Assembly: GCA_037074705.1 (NCBI GenBank)
Contig: CM073591.1
Coordinates: 162,468,032 to 162,532,031, forward strand
Direction: 5' to 3'
Length of the DNA: 64,000 nucleotides
Source of the DNA: Zhengitettix transpicula
Lineage: Eukaryota; Arthropoda; Insecta; Orthoptera; Tetrigidae
Part shown: one piece after another, positions 20,932 to 31,691 of the stretch
Numbering within the stretch: position 1 is the stretch's first letter
Layout: every line of letters begins with the position of its first letter
The notes under the pieces: model-generated
What the model was told of the DNA's origin: nothing
Seen by the model: only the letters and a program-made list of their open reading frames with translations
The model's database searches: none
Translations under genes and position numbers: made by a program

Positions 20932-21910
20932 ATGGCTTCTATCTCCGAAATCAAGTCATTTACGGATAATAATACAAACTATGACGGGAATCCTAAACAA
21001 CTTGCGTTTTTCATTAAACGTGTAGAAAAAATAAATGCGTTAATCAACTCAATCGTCCCTCCTGTTCCAAATAGTACTAAAGATATTGTTTTTCTTAACG
21101 TACAATAAAAATAGTCGGAAAAGCTTCTGAAGTTATTCAGGAACGAGACTTCGATAACTGGGCACAATTAAAAGAATTCTTGATAGAAAAATTTTCGATC
21201 AATCAGAACTCTAAAAGCGGGATGTTAGATATAATGAACAAAAAATGTACCAAAAGTCCATTAGAATTTGTACAAGAAATATCAGAAATGTTTACAACGT
21301 ATAAACAAAAATTGTCATTAGAGATAATGAACTCTGAATTCATCTAAAATGAAAATGAAAAATTCGTGGTATTACATACCATCACATCCATGAGAGATCC
21401 TTTACGGAATAATCTTGCTACACGAAACCCACAAACGTTATCAGAGATAGACAAGTTGATCAGAAACGATTTTCACTATTTAAAAAAAAGTTACATACCG
21501 CAACAGACGAATATCAAAAAATTACACACGAATCAATTTAATAATGTACAAAGAAAACCATTTCCCTCACAACCGATAAATTTAAAGACTAATAAACCAC
21601 CCATGAGAACATTTTCACCCCAAAATCAAATGAAAAATCACTTAACTAAACCTACACCAATGTCATTGTGTACAAAACAAACACAAATACATACCAACCA
21701 CATTACACCACTAACCGATACCAACCACATTATGAAGTAGAAGAGTTACAAAACATCGATGATGAACAATTAAACCAAGAATCTTTACAAGACGATTTTG
21801 AAAACGAGTACGAGACAGATGAGATTCAGGAAACTGAACCGGAACCAAATACCGAATCCGAAAAAACTCATTTTTTAGACCTTCTACAGAATTTCGAAGA
21901 GAAATCCTGA
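20932..21910 (+). pseudogene. Errantivirus B gag
   Basis: The product matches the gag of element C almost throughout: the start MASISEIKSF, NPKQLAFFIKRVEKIN, then NLATRNPQTLSEIDK and an Asn/Pro-rich tail ending EEKS. It has a TAA at about 21107, a frame change before 21120 and stops in the middle (near 21346). Like Drosophila 17.6-type gag it has no zinc knuckle. It would form the viral core shell. Confidence 0.75.
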
Positions 21911-22818
21911 ATATAAATTGCAGTTCAAAACTACCATTTATTGAGATTTCTAAATTTATTATATTATTAGACACCGGATCATCCATAAACGTAATTCATA
22001 CTAATTTCGCTAACACCTATTTGAAACATTTACAGAGATTTAAAGAAAAATTTACATTCACGACCGCTACAGACAGAACGAACGGTAATGAATACATTAA
22101 TTTAGAAATAAACGGAGAAATAATTAAATGCTTTCTGTATCCCTTTCACAAAAATTTCAACCTTCTGTTAGGAACCCCTGCACTAAAAACTTTAAAAAAA
22201 TATGTATAAATTTAAGGAATGAAACAGTATATTGTAATGATAAAAAGTATAAACTAAAATACTTCAACGAGAATACCGTAAATTTACAAAATAACGAAAC
22301 GAGTAACACGACATCTGACATATTTAAAACAATAAGGACTAAACACTTAAACGAATTAGAAATGAAAGAACTTTTTAAAATAATAAAAATATATAAGGAT
22401 GTGTTTCCCGCAGAAAACAAGCTTTTATCGCACATTTCTACTATAAAACATAGAATAAAATTAACGGATGACACACCTATCGATACGAAAAGATACCGCC
22501 TACCAAATTCATATAAGAACGAGGCAGACGAACACATAAAAACTCTTTTAACAAACAAGATCATAAGAGAAAGTTATTCACCATGGTCGCCTCCCATATG
22601 GATAGTACCAAAGAAATTAGACGCTTCTGGAAAAAAGAAAACACGATTAGTAATAAACTATCGGAAACTTAACTCGCGTACTATAGATGATAAATTCCCC
22701 ATTCCAAACATAACAGACATATTAGAAAAACTCGGAAAATCTGTATACTTCACGACACTGGACTTAACATCTGGATTTCACCAAATCCAAATAGATGAGA
22801 AGGACATAGAGAAAACTT
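21911..22818 (+). pseudogene. Errantivirus B protease and N-terminal reverse transcriptase
   Basis: It lies in the -1 frame relative to gag. The protease has LLDTGSSINVI and the LLGTPAL second signature. RT begins with [35 protein letters not shown] and [13 protein letters not shown] (motif A). It breaks at DEKDIEKT (about 22815), before motif B and the YLDD box. Frame changes lie near 22200. The break joins pol to envelope sequence through a short AAAACTTG match. Confidence 0.75.
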
Positions 22819-23823
22819 GAGAAACCTTAATTTACACTCAAGCAATGTGCCATACAATTTCCAATCTCGCTACAAATCTGCTGATCTTGATAGATGAGAT
22901 TGAAACAAGTCTTACTTTCTGCAATCACCATCAACTACATAGCAGTATAAGTACAATAAATTCATTGAAAACACTTCTACCGGATGAAAAGAATAATTTC
23001 TGGGAAATTACTAACCAAATAACTAGCCATTGCAGAATGAAAGATTCAGTAATATATTATATATTAGACATCCCTGAATACAATAAAAAAGAGTTCAAAT
23101 TAAAACAGCTCACTCCAATACCGAAAATAAACAATGAATCCTATGTACTCCTAAACCAAGACCAATTACTCCTATCCTATGTTGATTCTTGGATAGAAAT
23201 TAAAGAATGTATTAAGGATACAAATTATTTTTGTACAACAAACTTTACTCCAGTGAATAAATGTATATTGGATACAGTTCAAAACAAGAATGTTAACAAC
23301 TGTGTATTCCACAACCTAGATATAGATTTTAATATAGAAAGAATTCATAGTACTAATATTATTATTATAACGAGTAAGACAAAACACAATATACAAGTAA
23401 AGTGTGAACAAACCGAAATGAACAAGCAAATTAAAGGAATCTACAAATATATCATAAATGATAAGTGTAATTTGACAAACTATAAATTTAACAAAATCCA
23501 AGATAATGTTAAAGAAATTATATTTGACGATGTCGAAAGCTTCAAATTAAAAAACGACTAAGTCTGTAACCTATCAGTAACAATTAACGAAATCAAAAAT
23601 GTAAAAATAAAGCCCATTAAGCTAGAAAAACTCGATTTCATAACCAATGTAAACCATAATCATATTCAATATGGAATCATTGTAATAATAATGTTAACAA
23701 TAATTATAACAATTGTAATACGAGTGAAAAAACAAATATGTAACATTTTTGTAAAGAAACCAATTATTGTCAAAGATACAGAGACCAGATCGGCAAACTT
23801 AGAGGATAAAGATCCCTTTTAAC
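22819..23823 (+). pseudogene. Errantivirus B envelope, C-terminal part
   Basis: From 22845 the frame is open for 238 residues and matches the envelope of element C (ISNLATNLLILIDEIETSL start, ESYVLLNQDQLLLSYVDSW middle). It ends at a TAA at 23559. Beyond it, in the same frame, an HIQYG-type segment, a hydrophobic membrane helix (about 23665-23730) and the terminal LEDKDPF remain. The signal peptide, cleavage site and fusion region are absent. Confidence 0.75.
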
Positions 23824-23831
23824 GAAGGAGG

Positions 23832-24081
23832 AGTTATGTATATTAATTTATTCACGCTCTCAGAAACCTCGAGACCGACCAGAGCTCCATTAGAACGCGA
23901 TAACAATAGAACAGACTCAGCTCTGTAATCTTTGTTCATATTCAGATATATAAGCATTATGATTAAACGATGCACTCAGTTCCAGTCTTGAAGTCACTGC
24001 GTGCACAACCTTTGTAACTTGTATCAATTGCTCAAAATAAAACTTTTTAAAAAGGAATGTTTTAAAGCAATTTACTTAACT
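23832..24081 (+). repeat. 3' LTR of errantivirus B
   Basis: Preceded by a purine tract (ACGAAGGAGG). It equals the 5' LTR except for a 19-base gap after GCGATAACAA and a few substitutions. Confidence 0.9.
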
Positions 24082-24449
24082 TACGGCTGCTCCACTCATA
24101 CCTATCACGTAGGACATTCTTCGTGGATGTCAACACAACACAAACCACAGTAAGGGGAATACATGCATGAGTGCCTCAAGGAAGTATCATAGGGCCAGTC
24201 CTACATAACATCTACATTAACGATGTCCCCACAACACCAGAAACCCAGGTCGCCTTACTCGCAGACGACACAGCCATCTTTACTCAGTCGAGGCGACCAT
24301 CGGCACTTCATAGTAAACTACAACGCGCACTCAACGCACTCGAACCATGGTTAACACGATGGCGAATTAAGATCAACGTAGGTAAATGCGAGGCACTCCT
24401 ACTTACACGTAGGGCACGACACGCACGCCTACATAAAGACTGTCGTCCA
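24082..24449 (+). pseudogene. Jockey A reverse transcriptase, central part
   Basis: Encodes LHSYLSRRTFFVD, then VPQGSIIGPVLHNIYINDVP (motif B region), the catalytic LADDTA box (about 24260) and WRIKINVGKCEALL. A TGA replaces the usual Gly just before VPQGS (about 24168). The frame is cut at CRP by element C and resumes at 33932 with LTLHKRPIQFRDTVKYLGV. Confidence 0.8.
24446..24449 (+). repeat. Target-site duplication TCCA, left copy
   Basis: Matches 31692-31695 after the 3' LTR. The 4-base length fits errantivirus integration. Confidence 0.85.
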
Positions 24450-24703
24450 AGTTAAGTAAAATATTTCACTAGAATTATACAGAGCTAAGTAGCAGACTCT
24501 GCTCCTTGAGATTGTCAAGAGGTCTCTTTATCTGAGCTGAAACAAACACCTCTTTGTATTGTACTGATATATATACGCTGTGACCGCAGCCCAGACCCAG
24601 TTCCAGTCTTGATGTCACTGCGTCCGCACACATTGCTATTTGTATCCATTGCTTTAAATAAAAATCTTTTAAAACCTAAGTTGAGAAAGCAATTTACATA
24701 ATT
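24450..24703 (+). repeat. 5' LTR of errantivirus C
   Basis: AGTTAAGTAAAATATTTC to TTTACATAATT. It carries TATATATAC (about 24569) and AATAAA (about 24656). Confidence 0.95.
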
Positions 24704-24719
24704 GGCGCAGTCGGTAGGA
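24703..24719 (+). promoter_or_regulatory. tRNA primer-binding site of element C
   Basis: TGGCGCAGTCGGTAGGA begins at the LTR edge. It is the type used by Drosophila 17.6 and 297, assigned in the literature to a serine tRNA. Confidence 0.8.
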
Positions 24720-25120
24720 CAAGGTGTAAACAGCACAATCGAAAATTTCAGAGGTTCTGAAATTCAATTCGTTGAAATTGTGTTGGTCGATTTTAATCGT
24801 TTGAAACACCGTCCGATTAAAACAACAGAAATACAAAGGCAAACGGGCACATCATCTGGCTGAACTCCTTCGCTGCAAGGCGTCGTATCCAGCTTCTACC
24901 CCAGAACCGCATTGCTAGCCAGGCAGAAGTTTGGAAACCGGTGGGCGTACTTCAAGGTATCTCCGTTCATCAACCCGAGCGACCCTCAACCCAGGCTGAG
25001 TCGTCGCCAGCAACCACTTCAACAGGACAACCCTCAACCCTAAGGAGAGTCGTCCATACAGATGAGACTACACTACTGAAAATCATTACATTCATTACGT
25101 AAGTCTTCTAAAATAATTAA

Positions 25121-25285
25121 AGTCGTTCAAAATCACTGCATAAATTTAGTATATTCACTGAACTTAAAGTCGTTCATAATCACTGCATAAATTTTGTATA
25201 TTCACTGAACTTAGTCGTTCATAATCACTGCATAAGTTGTATATTCACTGAATTTAAAATTTTCACTGCATAAATTTGTATCAAT
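25121..25285 (+). repeat. 45-47-bp tandem repeats in the leader of element C
   Basis: Three copies of AGTCGTTCA.AATCACTGCATAA...TATTCACTGAA start at 25121, 25168 and 25213; a decayed fourth follows. The related 60-bp unit is found in B. Confidence 0.9.
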
Positions 25286-25339
25286 CTAAAGTTAAACTAA
25301 AATTTTAGGTTAACATTTAATATAAATATATATATTATA

Positions 25340-26003
25340 GCGCGTTAATTAGGATAGGCGTCTTTTAATTGATTTTACTGATATTTTAGTCAGTTTATTT
25401 AAACGCGGGAGCAACCATGTTTATCGAACGTCGGCAAAAAGTACCGTTTGGTGCCAGTCAGGCTGGGGTTTTCCCGTCAACAAGCAACAGGTGTGGAGAG
25501 TCTCGCTGATGGAATCATCTAGGACCTGTGATTGGTCCATAATAAATTAAATGGACCAATAGAGGAACGGTTGGTCCCACAGGTCGGGAGAAGTGGAGGC
25601 CTGGTCAGGCATCCTGTTGCTGATGCTGACTAGAGGAGGTTGTTTGAGAAGTAGAGATTCACCAGCGAGATATACATCGATGACCAGCAGCGAGGGACAT
25701 CGCTGTGTTGCAGAGACCCCAGTCTGGTAACAAATATCGCACATATCATGGTTGCGTAAAGCACTTTTCATAAATCGTTTCCCGGGCCTAATTTGCCACT
25801 TTAACCCTTGAGATTTTCATAACTGGCTAGTCGGGAGGGCAAAATTTAATTGTATATATCTGTAATAATATTTAATAAATTAGCTTAGAATGACCAAGGA
25901 ATATTGTTTTCAAAAGTTACTTCCTCCTACCGCAGGTAAGCCGTTCTAAGAATTGAACGGTCGAAGACCTCATACGGCGGGTATTCAAGGAGAGTGCCAC
26001 AAT
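25340..26003. mobile_element. Insertion of about 660 bp in the leader of element C
   Basis: Elements B and E pass from the repeat region to TGGTAAAAGTGTTT within about 40 bases, whereas C has this extra block. It starts near TAGCGCGTTAATTAGG and ends GAGTGCCACA. In reverse it begins TGTGGCACTCTCC, which would suit an LTR start. It has no long open frame. A 10-base inverted repeat (ATTGGTCCAT / ATGGACCAAT) lies at 25532-25560. A clear target duplication could not be set. Solo LTR is the best guess. Confidence 0.45.
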
Positions 26004-26063
26004 ATGTACATATCATTTAAGTGGTAAAAGTGTTTTAACGAATTTATAGTTATCATTGATAAC

Positions 26064-27068
26064 TTGACAAAATCTTTTAAAGAATTAACAATTGCGAATA
26101 TGGCTCCGATCTCTGAAATCAAGTCGTATATGGATAATATTCCAAATTACGATGAGAATCCGAAACAACTCGCGTTCTTTATAAAAAGAGTAGAAAAGAT
26201 TAATTCAATGATAAATTCTATACTTCCCCCAATTCCGAATAATATAAAAGACATAGCTTTTTTGAATGTACAGGGAAAATTAATCGGGAAAGTATCAGAA
26301 ATAATACAAGAAAAAGATTTTGACAATTGGGGACAATTGAAAGAATTTCTCATAGAAAAATTTTCAATTAATCAAAATTCCAGGAGTATTATGTTAGATA
26401 TCATGAATAGAAAGTTTAATAGGACCCCTTTAGAATTTATACAGGAAATTTCCGAGATGTTCACGATCTATAAACAAAAATTATCGTTAGAAATAGAAAA
26501 CTCTGAAATTATTTACGATGAAAATGAGAAGCTTGTACTACTTCACACAATAACATCAATGAGACACCCCTTAAGAAATAATTTAGCGACTAGGAATCCA
26601 CAAACACTCTCAGAAATAGATAAACTAATTAGAAATGATTTCCATTATTTAAGAAGTAATTACACTACACAACCAAATAACGTCCAAAGACTACACTCGC
26701 AACAAAATATTGGCACACAAAGGAAACCATTCCCCTCACAACCAATTAGATTCAAACCAGACAGACAACCAATGAGAACTTTTGCACCTCAAAATCAACA
26801 CAAAATCCACATTAACAAACCAACACCTATGTCAATGTCAACTAAACAAACGTTTAGACCAAAAAATTATTTTTCTCCAAATCAACACCAGAAACATTGG
26901 ATAGCGGAAGAGTTACAAAATATAGACGACGAGAACGAAGAAGATGAATATGAACAGGATAATTTAGAGTATGCTTACGAAGAAAATAGGGAACTAGAAA
27001 CAGAAACGAACGAGACAGAGGACCTTCATTTTTTAGAGATAGACCAGAATTTCATAGAGAAATCCTGA
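26064..27068 (+). CDS. gag: Errantivirus C gag
   Basis: An uninterrupted 334-residue frame. The likely start is the ATG at 26100 (MAPISEIKSY), which aligns with the starts in B and E; the upstream ATG at 26064 is also open. The N-terminal two thirds are helical capsid-like (PKQLAFFIKRVEKIN, NWGQLKEFLIEKFS, then FIQEISEMFTIYKQKL). A Gln/Asn/Pro-rich linker and an acidic tail follow. No zinc knuckle is present, as in 17.6-type gags. It ends GAGAAATCCTGA; pol continues in the -1 frame across this stop, an arrangement preserved in B and E. Confidence 0.85.
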   Translation: MTKSFKELTIANMAPISEIKSYMDNIPNYDENPKQLAFFIKRVEKINSMINSILPPIPNNIKDIAFLNVQGKLIGKVSEIIQEKDFDNWGQLKEFLIEKFSINQNSRSIMLDIMNRKFNRTPLEFIQEISEMFTIYKQKLSLEIENSEIIYDENEKLVLLHTITSMRHPLRNNLATRNPQTLSEIDKLIRNDFHYLRSNYTTQPNNVQRLHSQQNIGTQRKPFPSQPIRFKPDRQPMRTFAPQNQHKIHINKPTPMSMSTKQTFRPKNYFSPNQHQKHWIAEELQNIDDENEEDEYEQDNLEYAYEENRELETETNETEDLHFLEIDQNFIEKS

Positions 27069-27679
27069 ACATAAATTGTACTTCCAAATTACCGTATATT
27101 CAGATAGAAAAATTTATAATACTATTAGATACAGGCTCTTCTATAAATTTAATAGACACCAACTTTGCGAATACATACTTGAAAATTCCAAAGAGACACA
27201 AAGAAAAATTTACCTTTACGACAGAAACGGGAAGAACAAACGGAAACGAATATATCAATTTAGAAATAAACGGGAAAACAATTAAGTGTTATTTATATCC
27301 ATTCCATAAAAATTTTAACCTCTTGTTAGGAACCCCTGCATTAAAAATTCCAAAAATATGCATGGACCTAGGAAACGAAACCGCTCATTGTGCAAATAAA
27401 AGTTATAAATTAAAATATTTTAAAAATAATACCATAAACTTACAGAATAACGAAGTGAGTAACACTACGTCCGATATATTTAAAACAATTAGAACAGAAC
27501 ATCTAAACGAATTAGAGAAAAAGGAACTTATAAAAATAATAAAAACGTATAAAGACGTATTCCCTAACGAAACTAAACTTCTATCCCACACTTCAACAAT
27601 TAAACATAACATAAAGTTAACAGACGATACCCCCATTTATACAAAAAGTTATCGCCTACCAAACGCGTACAAAAAATGA
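27055..27679 (+). pseudogene. Errantivirus C pol, part 1: protease and RT start
   Basis: The -1 frame overlaps the gag end and reads ILNINC into the protease (LLDTGSSINLID active site; LLGTPAL second signature). It then runs through the connection (FKTIRTEHLNELEKKEL, TYKDVFPNE) into the N-terminal RT strand (DTPIYTKSYRLPNAYK). The frame closes at 27677 in an A run, and the next 70 bases hold a small scrambled indel at CCATGG. Compared with B, this is a local break, not a domain loss. Confidence 0.8.
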
Positions 27680-27747
27680 AGCAGATAAACACATAAAAGA
27701 CCTTTTAATAAACAAAATAATACGAGAAAGTTATTCGCCATGGTCAT

Positions 27748-28910
27748 ATGGGTATATGGATTGTACCCAAAAAACTCGATGCTTCAGGAAAAAAGAAAAC
27801 ACGTTTAGTGATCGATTATCGAAAACTTAACTCGCGAACAATAGATGACAAATTCCCCATTCCGATTATAACCGATATCCTAGAAAAACTTGGAAAATCT
27901 ATATATTTCACGACGTTAGATTTAACATCCGGATTTCATCAAATCCAAATAGATGAGAAAGATATAGAGAAAACGGGATTTTCTACAGACTTAGGTCATT
28001 TTGAGTTTGTAAGAATGCCGTTTGGCTTAAAAAATGCACCTGCCACATTCCAAAGGCTAATGAACAGAGTCCTAAAAGATTATATAAATAAAATCTGTTT
28101 AGTGTACCTAGACGACATTATAATTTTAGGAACTAGTCTCCAGGAACATTCGGAAAACATTATAAAAATCTTAAAGAAATTAAAAGAACACAACTTAAAA
28201 ATACAAATAGATAAATGCGAATTCTTTAGGAAAGAAGTTGCATATTTAGGTCATGTAATAACGGAAAAAGGAATAAAACCCAACCCGGATAAAATAGAAA
28301 CTATCAAAAACTATCCTATACCAAAAAATCCAAAACAACTTAAAGGATTCCTTGGATTAATGAGCTATTACAGAAGATTCATTGACCAATTTGCAAAAAT
28401 AACAAAACCTTTAACTAACCGCTTGAAAAAGCATGCAACAATAGACTATACCGAAAAAGATTACGTAAAATGTTTCGAGACATGTAAAGATCTATTGATC
28501 AACGACCCGATACTCGTATATCCCGATTTTACGCAAAAATTTACGTTGACTACAGACGCAAGCAACTACGCTTTGGGAGCTGTACTAAGTCAAACACATG
28601 AAGGTAGCGAACATCCAATTGGATACGTTTCAAGAACTTTAAACCCCCACGAAACTAATTACAGTACCACCGAAAAAGAATTATTAAGTATTGTATGAGC
28701 TACAACATATTTCAGACCTTACCTTTACGGAGTAAAATTCGACATAAAAACTGATCATAAACCTCTCGTTTGGTTATTTAATTTAAAAGACCCAAACTCT
28801 AATCTTAGTCGTTGGCGCGAAAAATTAGAAGAATTTAACTATGAAATAAAATTTAAATCAGGAAAAACTAATAATAATGCCGATGCTTTATCCAGAATAA
28901 GACCGGACTT
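27748..28910 (+). pseudogene. Errantivirus C pol, part 2: reverse transcriptase and RNase H
   Basis: RT is well preserved: [31 protein letters not shown] (motif A Asp), [13 protein letters not shown] and the catalytic [10 protein letters not shown]. Thumb and connection follow (GYLGH-like [26 protein letters not shown]). RNase H starts at [18 protein letters not shown] (catalytic Asp) and includes STTEKELLS (Glu), TDHKPLVWLF (Asp) and NNADALSRI. One TGA at 28696 replaces a Trp codon position. The macro domain begins directly after DALSRI. Confidence 0.85.
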
Positions 28911-29340
28911 TAAAATAAATTTCATTAATGAAAATTTAAGCAATGCAAAGGACATATGTTACATTGTATCTCAAAAGATCTCAAGTTTGGCAAAGGGATA
29001 GCAAAACAAATAGATAAAGAATATAATAGTAAAAACTTTTGTACTAATAAAGTGAAACGGAAAACCACTATCGTAGGTAACTGCATCAAACAAATAATAG
29101 GAAGAGATAAAATCATATTCCATTTAGTCACCAAAGAAAAATTTTATGATAAACCATGTATAGAAAATATTTCAAAATGTTTACACGAAGTAAAATCTTA
29201 TTGTATACAGAATGAAATTCATGAATTGAATATGCCTAAAATAGCAACAGGATTAGACACATTAAATTGGTGTGATATACAATACCTAGTTACAAACATT
29301 TTCAGCGACGACAGAATCATAATCAACGTATATGATCCAA
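28911..29340 (+). CDS. Macro domain (OARD1/TARG1-like) inside errantivirus pol
   Basis: Directly behind RNase H the sequence reads FKINFINENLSNAKD (first strand, RNase H frame). After a one-base slip it continues in a frame open from 28956 to 29792: LHCISKDLKFGKGIAKQ (ADP-ribose loop, G-x-G), IIFHLVTKEKFYDKP, IHELNMPKIATGLDTLNW and IIINVYD. Order, spacing and length (about 140 residues) fit a macro domain of the OARD1/TARG1 subgroup. The residues known to be catalytic in TARG1, Lys in [IL]-x-TK and Asp in GLD, are both present (residues 60 and 101 counted from 28956). Members bind ADP-ribose or remove it from proteins and nucleic acids. The slip means this copy probably does not make the fused protein. 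Function here is inferred only. Confidence 0.8.
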
Positions 29341-29792
29341 CTGAAAACGAAATAAATTTAAATTCCGAAACCGAAAGTATAGAAGTAAACCAAGGTTCAG
29401 ACAACGAGACAGTACATAGCTCAGACGAAAATGAAATAAATGGTCTCACATACCTAGACACAAACGTAAACTGTGGAGCTAACCAGATATTGTTTGAGAC
29501 ACATGGAAAACTAACGGATGTAGAAGTTCATAAATTGTTTGGACATAGGAAACTCAGATTTCACGTAAAATTAAATGAAAAAAATATTGAACAAGACATA
29601 ATGAATTTTATCAAATCGTATGTCGTTCCGAAAATCAACTACTATTGTTTATTTCAAAACGAGTTATTACAGAATCAAGTAGACCAAGTAATAAGAACAA
29701 AATTTGAAAAACATTCCATAAAATTAATTAAATGCAAACAATTACTTCAAGATATAGAAATCGAAGCGCATCATCATATAACCAAGCTTTAG
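29341..29792 (+). pseudogene. Integrase-proximal region of errantivirus C pol
   Basis: It continues in the macro-domain frame. An acidic Asn/Glu/Ser-rich linker (residues about 129-170 from 28956) leads to ANQILFETHGKL, KLFGHRKLRFHVKLNEK and IKLIKCKQLLQDIEIEAHHH. This matches in layout the stretch that precedes the integrase zinc domain in 17.6/297-type pol. The frame stops at 29790 just where the HHCC domain should begin. The catalytic core is missing; 29793-29880 may hold a short integrase C-terminal remnant (GKKHKINKIKQP). Confidence 0.6.
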
Positions 29793-29899
29793 GAATTATT
29801 TGTGATAACGACGGTAAAAAACATAAAATAAATAAAATCAAACAACCCCGTAAATATGTTCCAGATGGGCAAAAGCTCGATGCCAATACATCGAGGATA

Positions 29900-31425
29900 T
29901 ATCCAAGAACCCAGGATTTAACTTAATAGAATTAGGAAAGTTATACTTAAAGGATTTTAATCAATATGCGTATTATTCATACAACATTACAAATATTAAA
30001 ATAGAATACGATAAAATCTTAGATTATAACATTAAACTAAATAACATTATTAAAAACTCACATTATAATAATACATTAGAAACTGATGTAAAAATAATAA
30101 ATTTTAATATTAATAAATTAACCGACAAAATTAACATTCTTTTTAATTGAAGAACAAAAAGAGGTTTAATAAACGGACTGGGATCCATATTCAAACAAAT
30201 AACAGGAAACCTAGACTCGTCAGACGGTGAACGATATGACAAACTGTTCGAACAAATTATGAATAACCAAAAATTACTACAAGAACAAAATAAAAATATA
30301 GTAAAACAACATGTAGAAATGACTTCCAAATTTAACGAACAACTCAATAACATTAAACACAATGAAAAAGAACTACAAGCAAATCTTTTAATAATATCAG
30401 AAATATTAAAAACACAACGATCTTGGGAACACTTACTGTTCACTCAAGGAATATGCAATCAAATTTCTGCTCTCGCTACCAATTTGATACTCTTGATTAA
30501 CGATATTGAGACAAGCCTCACTTTTTGTAATCTCCACCAACTTCACAGTAGTATAATTACAATAAACTCTTTGAAGGCACTTATACCAAAAGAAAAAAAC
30601 AACTTCTGGGTAATTACAAACCAAATAACCAGTCATTGTAGAATAAAAGATTCAATGATATATTATATATTGGATATCCCCGTATATAACAAAAAAGAAT
30701 TTAAGTTAAACCAATTCACCCCGATTCCAAAAACTATTAATGAATCTTATGTACTTCTAAATCAAGACCAGTTACTCCTATCCTCTGTTGATTCATGGAT
30801 AGAAATCAAACATTGTATTAAATATAAGAACTATTATTGTATAACTGATTTTACAGCAGTCAATAAATGCATATATAATATTGTAAGAAATAACAATGTA
30901 AATAATTGTGTATTTCATATCTTAGATATAGATTTTAATATTGAAAGAATACGTAGCACTAATATTATTATAATAACAATCAAAGAAAAAACACACATAC
31001 AAATAAAATGTGAACAGACTGAAGTAAATAAGCAAATAAAAGGTATTTACAAGTACATAATAAATGACAAATGTAACTTGACAAATTACAAATTCAATAA
31101 AATCAATGACAATGTTAAAGAAATCATATTTGATGATATTGAAACATTTAAAATAAAAGAAAACTCCGTCTCAAATATGTCAGTAACTATAAATGATATT
31201 AAAAATGTAAAATTAAAACCAGTAAAATTAAATGAACTCGTTCTTGTACCAAATGTAAACCATCACCATATTCAATATGGAATGATTGTATTAATAACAT
31301 TCATAATTTTAACAACTATAATATTTGTAAAAAGGAAAAAATGTAATTCCTTGATAATGAAACCAAATACTGTAAAAGATACAGTGATCAGTTTGACAAA
31401 TCTAGAGGATAAAGATCCCTTTTAG
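29900..31425 (+). pseudogene. env: Errantivirus C envelope (F-type fusion glycoprotein)
   Basis: The N-terminal subunit is represented only by its end (29915-30150: LGKLYLKDFNQYAYYSYNI and coil-forming sequence); signal peptide and receptor part are lost in the pol-env deletion. A TGA at 30148 immediately precedes a furin-type basic site (RTKRG), followed by a Gly-rich fusion peptide (LINGLGSIFKQITG) as in baculovirus F and gypsy envelopes. From 30259 the frame is open for 388 residues: heptad-like coil, Cys-containing head (CIKYKNYYCITDF), a membrane helix (about 31283-31330, MIVLITFIILTTIIF) and a basic cytoplasmic tail ending LEDKDPF. The copy is not intact. Confidence 0.85.
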
Positions 31426-31434
31426 TGAGGGAGG
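31424..31434 (+). promoter_or_regulatory. Polypurine tract of element C
   Basis: AGTGAGGGAGG directly before the 3' LTR, overlapping the end of env; plus-strand primer for second-strand synthesis. E has AAGGGAGG (53512-53519) and B AAGGAGG at the same place. Confidence 0.85.
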
Positions 31435-31691
31435 AGTTAAGTAAAATATTTCACTCGAGATTATACAGAGCTAAGTAGCAGACTCTGCTCCTTGAGATTG
31501 TCAAGAGGTCTCTTTATCTGAGCTGAAACAAACACCTCTTTGTATTGTACTGATATATATATACGCTGTGACCGCAGCCCAGACCCAGTTCCAGTCTTGA
31601 TGTCACTGCGTCCACACACATTGCTATTTGTATCCATTGCTTTAAATAAAAATATTTTAAAAACTAAGTTGAGAAAGCAATTTACATAATT
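31435..31691 (+). repeat. 3' LTR of errantivirus C
   Basis: Equals the 5' LTR apart from about four substitutions, a TA insertion at the TATA tract and a one-base indel. TCCA (31692-31695) follows. Confidence 0.95.

Larger units (their letters stand above)
20101..24081 (+). mobile_element. Errantivirus-like element B, internally deleted
   Basis: LTRs at 20101-20369 and 23832-24081 start AGTTATG and end TTAACT. Inside, in order, are a leader with two 60-bp repeats, gag, protease, the front of RT and then, abruptly at about 22818, the C-terminal two thirds of the envelope gene. Compared with element C, about 2.5 kb (rest of RT, RNase H, macro, integrase, envelope N-terminus) is missing. The primer site is cut to TGGCGCAG. 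The 3' LTR lacks 19 bases present in the 5' LTR. The flanks ACCA and TACG do not match, so a target duplication is absent. Confidence 0.85.
24450..31691 (+). mobile_element. Errantivirus-like endogenous retrovirus C
   Basis: Both LTRs (254 and 257 bp; about four substitutions and two indels between them), a perfect TCCA target duplication, primer site and polypurine tract are present. Gag is intact. Pol has protease, RT, RNase H and an unusual macro domain plus integrase-proximal region, but the integrase core is deleted. The envelope keeps its fusion subunit and membrane anchor. LTR similarity of roughly 98 percent suggests recent insertion. The leader holds a separate insert of about 660 bp (25340-26003). 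Confidence 0.9.
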
